From an uncultured Clostridia bacterium (lineage in GTDB: Bacteria; Bacillota; Clostridia; Peptostreptococcales; Anaerovoracaceae): DNA of 8,309 nt. Below are positions 6,316 through 8,309 of the stretch, piece after piece; the stretch's first letter is position 1; every line of letters begins with the position of its first letter. The translations under genes were made by a program, and so were the position numbers. Below the pieces are notes generated by a model, which was given only the letters and a program-made list of their open reading frames with translations, searched no databases and had not been told where the DNA came from. The DNA lies in the NCBI GenBank assembly GCA_934255435.1, contig CAKQNZ010000087.1, positions 1 to 8,309 of the forward strand, written 5' to 3'.

Positions 6316-7272
6316 ATGAAGCATATTTTTATAATGAACCCCGCTTCCGGCAGTGTCAGCAGGCGCGACAGACTGGTGGAGAGCATAGATACAGCTGTAA
6401 AAGAAGTCGGTGCTGATCACGAGATATATTTCACAAAGCATCAGGGCGACTGTCGCCGCTATGTCGGAGAGATCTGTTCGAAGTATGAAGCTGAGGGCCG
6501 GCCGGTCAGGATATACGGATGTGGCGGAGACGGCACTGTCAATGAAGTCGTGAACGGTGCATACGGATATGAAAATGTTGAGCTCGGCATCATCCCTATG
6601 GGTACAGGCAATGATTACATACGCAATTACGGAGAGGTCTCGGATTTCAGGGATATCAGAAGGCAGCTTGCCGGCACCTCAGTGTACAGCGATGCTATCC
6701 GCTACAGAGCCGAATATAAAGGTGTTGTGACTGAAGGCTACTGCGCCAATATGTTCAACATAGGATTTGACTGTAATGTGGTGGATCTTACTGCCAGAGT
6801 CAAAAGATGGCCTTTCATCAGCGGTTCTCTGGCATATCTCGTATCAGTCGTAATAATGCTGGTTAAGAAAAAAGGCGCCGATATACGGATAGAATACAGC
6901 GACGGGCATGTAAAGGACGGAAAGATACTCCTGACCGCCGTAGCCAACGGATGCTACTGCGGAGGAGGCGTCAAAGGCGTGCCCTACTGTGATCTGAACG
7001 ATGGACTCATGGATGTGAGCGTCATAAACGATATAAGCCGGAACTTTTTCATACGGGTATTTCCAAGCTATGCTAAGGGTACCCATCCCGAAAAGAAGTC
7101 TATGATAAAAAAGAAAGTACTTGAATATACAAAAGAAAAGACTCTGACCATCACAGCGAATGGCGAGAGTCTGAGACTTTGCACCGACGGTGAGATAACC
7201 ACCCAGAAACGCATAGGATTCACAGCTGTGAAAAATGCTTTCAGGTTTATCGTGCCAGCTGGCGTATTGTGA
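6316..7272 (+). CDS. Diacylglycerol kinase-family lipid kinase (YegS/BmrU/DgkB group)
   Basis: The protein has 318 residues from the ATG at 6316, chosen because GGAGG (6305-6309) lies 6 bases upstream and MKHIFIMNPASGS is the expected family N-terminus. The frame is open further upstream to 6223, but that stretch has no Shine-Dalgarno and encodes unlikely residues. Motifs of the DAGK catalytic domain are clear: NPASGS at 8-13, GGDGTVNEVVNG at 70-81 with the nucleotide-binding GGDGT, and GTGNDYIRNYG at 96-106. The C-terminal lobe has DGLMDV (229-234) and a DGE (291-293) near the end, both usual in this family. The enzyme phosphorylates diacylglycerol or a related lipid with ATP at the inner membrane face. 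In Gram-positives, DgkB recycles diacylglycerol released during lipoteichoic acid synthesis. The exact substrate here is not visible. It is monocistronic and converges on the racemase gene with a 10-base gap. Confidence 0.93.
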   Translation: MKHIFIMNPASGSVSRRDRLVESIDTAVKEVGADHEIYFTKHQGDCRRYVGEICSKYEAEGRPVRIYGCGGDGTVNEVVNGAYGYENVELGIIPMGTGNDYIRNYGEVSDFRDIRRQLAGTSVYSDAIRYRAEYKGVVTEGYCANMFNIGFDCNVVDLTARVKRWPFISGSLAYLVSVVIMLVKKKGADIRIEYSDGHVKDGKILLTAVANGCYCGGGVKGVPYCDLNDGLMDVSVINDISRNFFIRVFPSYAKGTHPEKKSMIKKKVLEYTKEKTLTITANGESLRLCTDGEITTQKRIGFTAVKNAFRFIVPAGVL

Positions 7273-7305
7273 TCTCAGCAGATCAAAGCTCCACTGAGAT
7301 CTTTT
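7271..7305 (+). terminator. Possible terminator of the lipid kinase gene, overlapping the racemase 3' end
   Basis: GATCTCAG (7271-7278) pairs perfectly with CTGAGATC (7294-7301) around a 15-base loop, followed by TTTT (7302-7305). The left arm begins within the kinase stop codon, and the right arm lies in the last codons of the convergent racemase gene. The opposite strand lacks a T-run, so it would work only for the plus strand. Confidence 0.5.
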
Positions 7306-8107
7306 CAGAAAGACTGACGGGACCGCTCAGAAAAATACTTTCGATACGGCCGTCTTTTTTTATGATGCGGCTCACCAGTGTTCCTTCAGGCTGCTCAAGT
7401 GCAAATTCATGTTCGCCGTCCGGAAGTTTTCCGGAGAATGCGTATGACGCAGCGACAGTACCTGAAGCACAGCTTCCTTCAAAGTATGTAGTATCGACGT
7501 CACGGACATATACCACCGGGGTCATCAGATCGTTGGCAGTATCACAGAACATCACTCCGAATGCAGGTATGTCATGACTGACATGTTCGTATACATAGTC
7601 TTTGAGATTTTCGAATGTCTCATATGAAGGTGCTACATTTTCAAGTATGAGGTGAGATATGTCACCTATGTCGATGAGTATGCCGCCAGTGTTTACGGGA
7701 AGTTCATTATCTGTGAATATCAGGCTGCTGGAAGGCACCGGCATATCCATCCCGACTTCAGAAGTGTTATGATCTATGTATGCAGTGAGGATTCTTTCAC
7801 ATCCGCTGACACGGATATCCACGCTCTTTGCTGCAGGCAGGGATCGCAGAGACTTGTAATATGCAAAAGCTCTCGATGCGTTGCCGCAGAATTCAAGACC
7901 GCACATCTCCATTTCACTGACATCGTTTGCTGATGTATCATCGTTTTGTCTGGAACGTATAAAAGCTACCTGTGCAGCATTGAAATGACCGTCTTCCAGC
8001 AGTTTCCCTGCAACATCCACATAGTCTTTTCTGTCTGTAGGCGTGAGTACCATTATAGTGATATTGCCGGAACAGTCGGCAATTATTATATCTTTGATCT
8101 TTCCCAT
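7283..8107 (-). CDS. DapF-fold amino-acid racemase/epimerase, histidine-racemase (CntK)-like
   Basis: This is a cofactor-independent two-cysteine racemase of the diaminopimelate epimerase fold. Numbered from the upstream ATG at 8119, the two catalytic cysteines are Cys78 in LEFCGNASR and Cys217 in FEGSCASGT. True DapF has CGNG.R around the first cysteine and a GERG.GET.ACGTG stretch at the second, whose Glu-Arg holds the distal end of diaminopimelate. That stretch is missing here. The N-terminal SGNITIMVLT, VAFIRSRQNDD and EFCGNA segments and the short second motif resemble staphylococcal CntK, a histidine racemase, as I recall it. D-histidine or another D-amino acid is therefore a better guess than diaminopimelate. 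No nicotianamine-synthase-like or opine dehydrogenase gene is adjacent. The ATG at 8107 is preferred (274 residues) because GGAG lies 6 bases upstream; the one at 8119 has no ribosome binding site. Confidence 0.82.
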   Translation of the reverse strand: MGKIKDIIIADCSGNITIMVLTPTDRKDYVDVAGKLLEDGHFNAAQVAFIRSRQNDDTSANDVSEMEMCGLEFCGNASRAFAYYKSLRSLPAAKSVDIRVSGCERILTAYIDHNTSEVGMDMPVPSSSLIFTDNELPVNTGGILIDIGDISHLILENVAPSYETFENLKDYVYEHVSHDIPAFGVMFCDTANDLMTPVVYVRDVDTTYFEGSCASGTVAASYAFSGKLPDGEHEFALEQPEGTLVSRIIKKDGRIESIFLSGPVSLSEKISVEL

Positions 8108-8154
8108 TGAAGACTCCATTATCTTTATAAATAGAAAATATTCTTATCAGTAAA

Positions 8155-8183
8155 ATTTTATCACTATAAAGTCTTGCATACAA
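8155..8183 (-). promoter_or_regulatory. Probable extended -10 promoter of the racemase gene
   Basis: On the minus strand TTGTAT (complement of 8178-8183) is followed after 17 bases by TAAAAT (complement of 8155-8160). A TGA directly before the -10 box gives the extended -10 element TGnTAAAAT. It lies about 50 bases before the preferred start. The -35 box is only a 3 of 6 match. Confidence 0.5.
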
Positions 8184-8202
8184 CTGAATTTTAAGGTATA
8201 CT
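8174..8202 (+). promoter_or_regulatory. Probable promoter of the tRNA-Ser gene
   Basis: TTGCAT (8174-8179) and TATACT (8197-8202) are spaced by 17 bases and would start transcription near 8209, about 24 bases before the mature tRNA. The -10 matches 5 of 6 consensus bases; the -35 keeps only the TTG. The -35 overlaps that of the divergent racemase promoter by two bases. Confidence 0.5.
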
Positions 8203-8232
8203 TGAGAAGTTCAGAATAAATGGATAAAACAA

Positions 8233-8309
8233 GGAGAGTTGTCAGAGTGGTCGATCGTGCAGCACTCGAAATGCTGTGTCCTTAACCGGACCCAGGGTTC
8301 GAATCCCTG
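8233..8309 (+). tRNA. tRNA-Ser(CGA), 3' end cut by the window
   Basis: The 5' acceptor strand is GGAGAGT (8233-8239). The anticodon stem is CAGCA (8260-8264) with TGCTG (8272-8276) around the loop CTCGAAA, giving anticodon CGA (8267-8269), which reads the serine codon UCG. A long variable arm with GTCC (8278-8281) pairing GGAC (8288-8291) is the class II mark expected for serine. The T arm is complete: CAGGG (8293-8297), TTCGAAT, CCCTG (8305-8309). The 3' acceptor strand and discriminator base lie beyond the window. D-stem pairing is poor in my manual fold. Whether CCA is encoded cannot be seen. Confidence 0.93.

Noticed and set aside
7283..8119. Straight annotation as diaminopimelate epimerase (dapF)
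   Set aside because: The two cysteines fit the fold, but the DapF Glu-Arg segment before the second cysteine is absent and the first motif is CGNAS rather than CGNG.

Overview
The window looks like ordinary chromosome from a low-to-mid GC Gram-positive anaerobe of the class Clostridia. This rests on strong AGGAGG ribosome binding sites, frequent AGA/AGG arginine and ATA isoleucine codons, a DUF3343 gene, an SH3b-repeat glucosaminidase secreted through a Gram-positive type signal peptide, and a small lipid kinase of the DgkB/YegS group. Genus cannot be fixed from the sequence alone. I see no phage, transposon, CRISPR array or defence system.

Layout from left to right. Positions 1-597 hold the 3' part of a BMP/PnrA-type substrate-binding protein gene, followed by a hairpin. 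Positions 656-2158 hold a D-Ala-D-Ala carboxypeptidase and a tiny DUF3343 gene, closed by a strong terminator. A good promoter at 2229-2257 then drives a two-gene unit (2325-5008): a secreted protein with four SH3b domains and a glucosaminidase domain, and a membrane-anchored protein with one cohesin-like domain. A bidirectional terminator at 5031-5068 separates this unit from a convergent M29 aminopeptidase gene on the minus strand (5070-6188). That gene is divergent from a lipid kinase gene (6316-7272, plus strand). The kinase gene converges on a DapF-fold amino-acid racemase/epimerase gene (7283-8107, minus strand). The racemase gene has a promoter back to back with that of a tRNA-Ser(CGA), which is cut by the window end at 8309.

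The common theme of the left half is the cell envelope. The carboxypeptidase trims peptidoglycan stem peptides, the glucosaminidase would cut glycan strands while its SH3b repeats hold the wall, and the cohesin-domain protein is a probable surface partner. The right half is housekeeping or accessory metabolism: peptide turnover, lipid recycling and D-amino acid formation. The two items most worth following up are the glucosaminidase/cohesin pair without any visible dockerin, and the racemase, whose motifs fit the histidine-racemase (CntK-like) branch better than true diaminopimelate epimerase.
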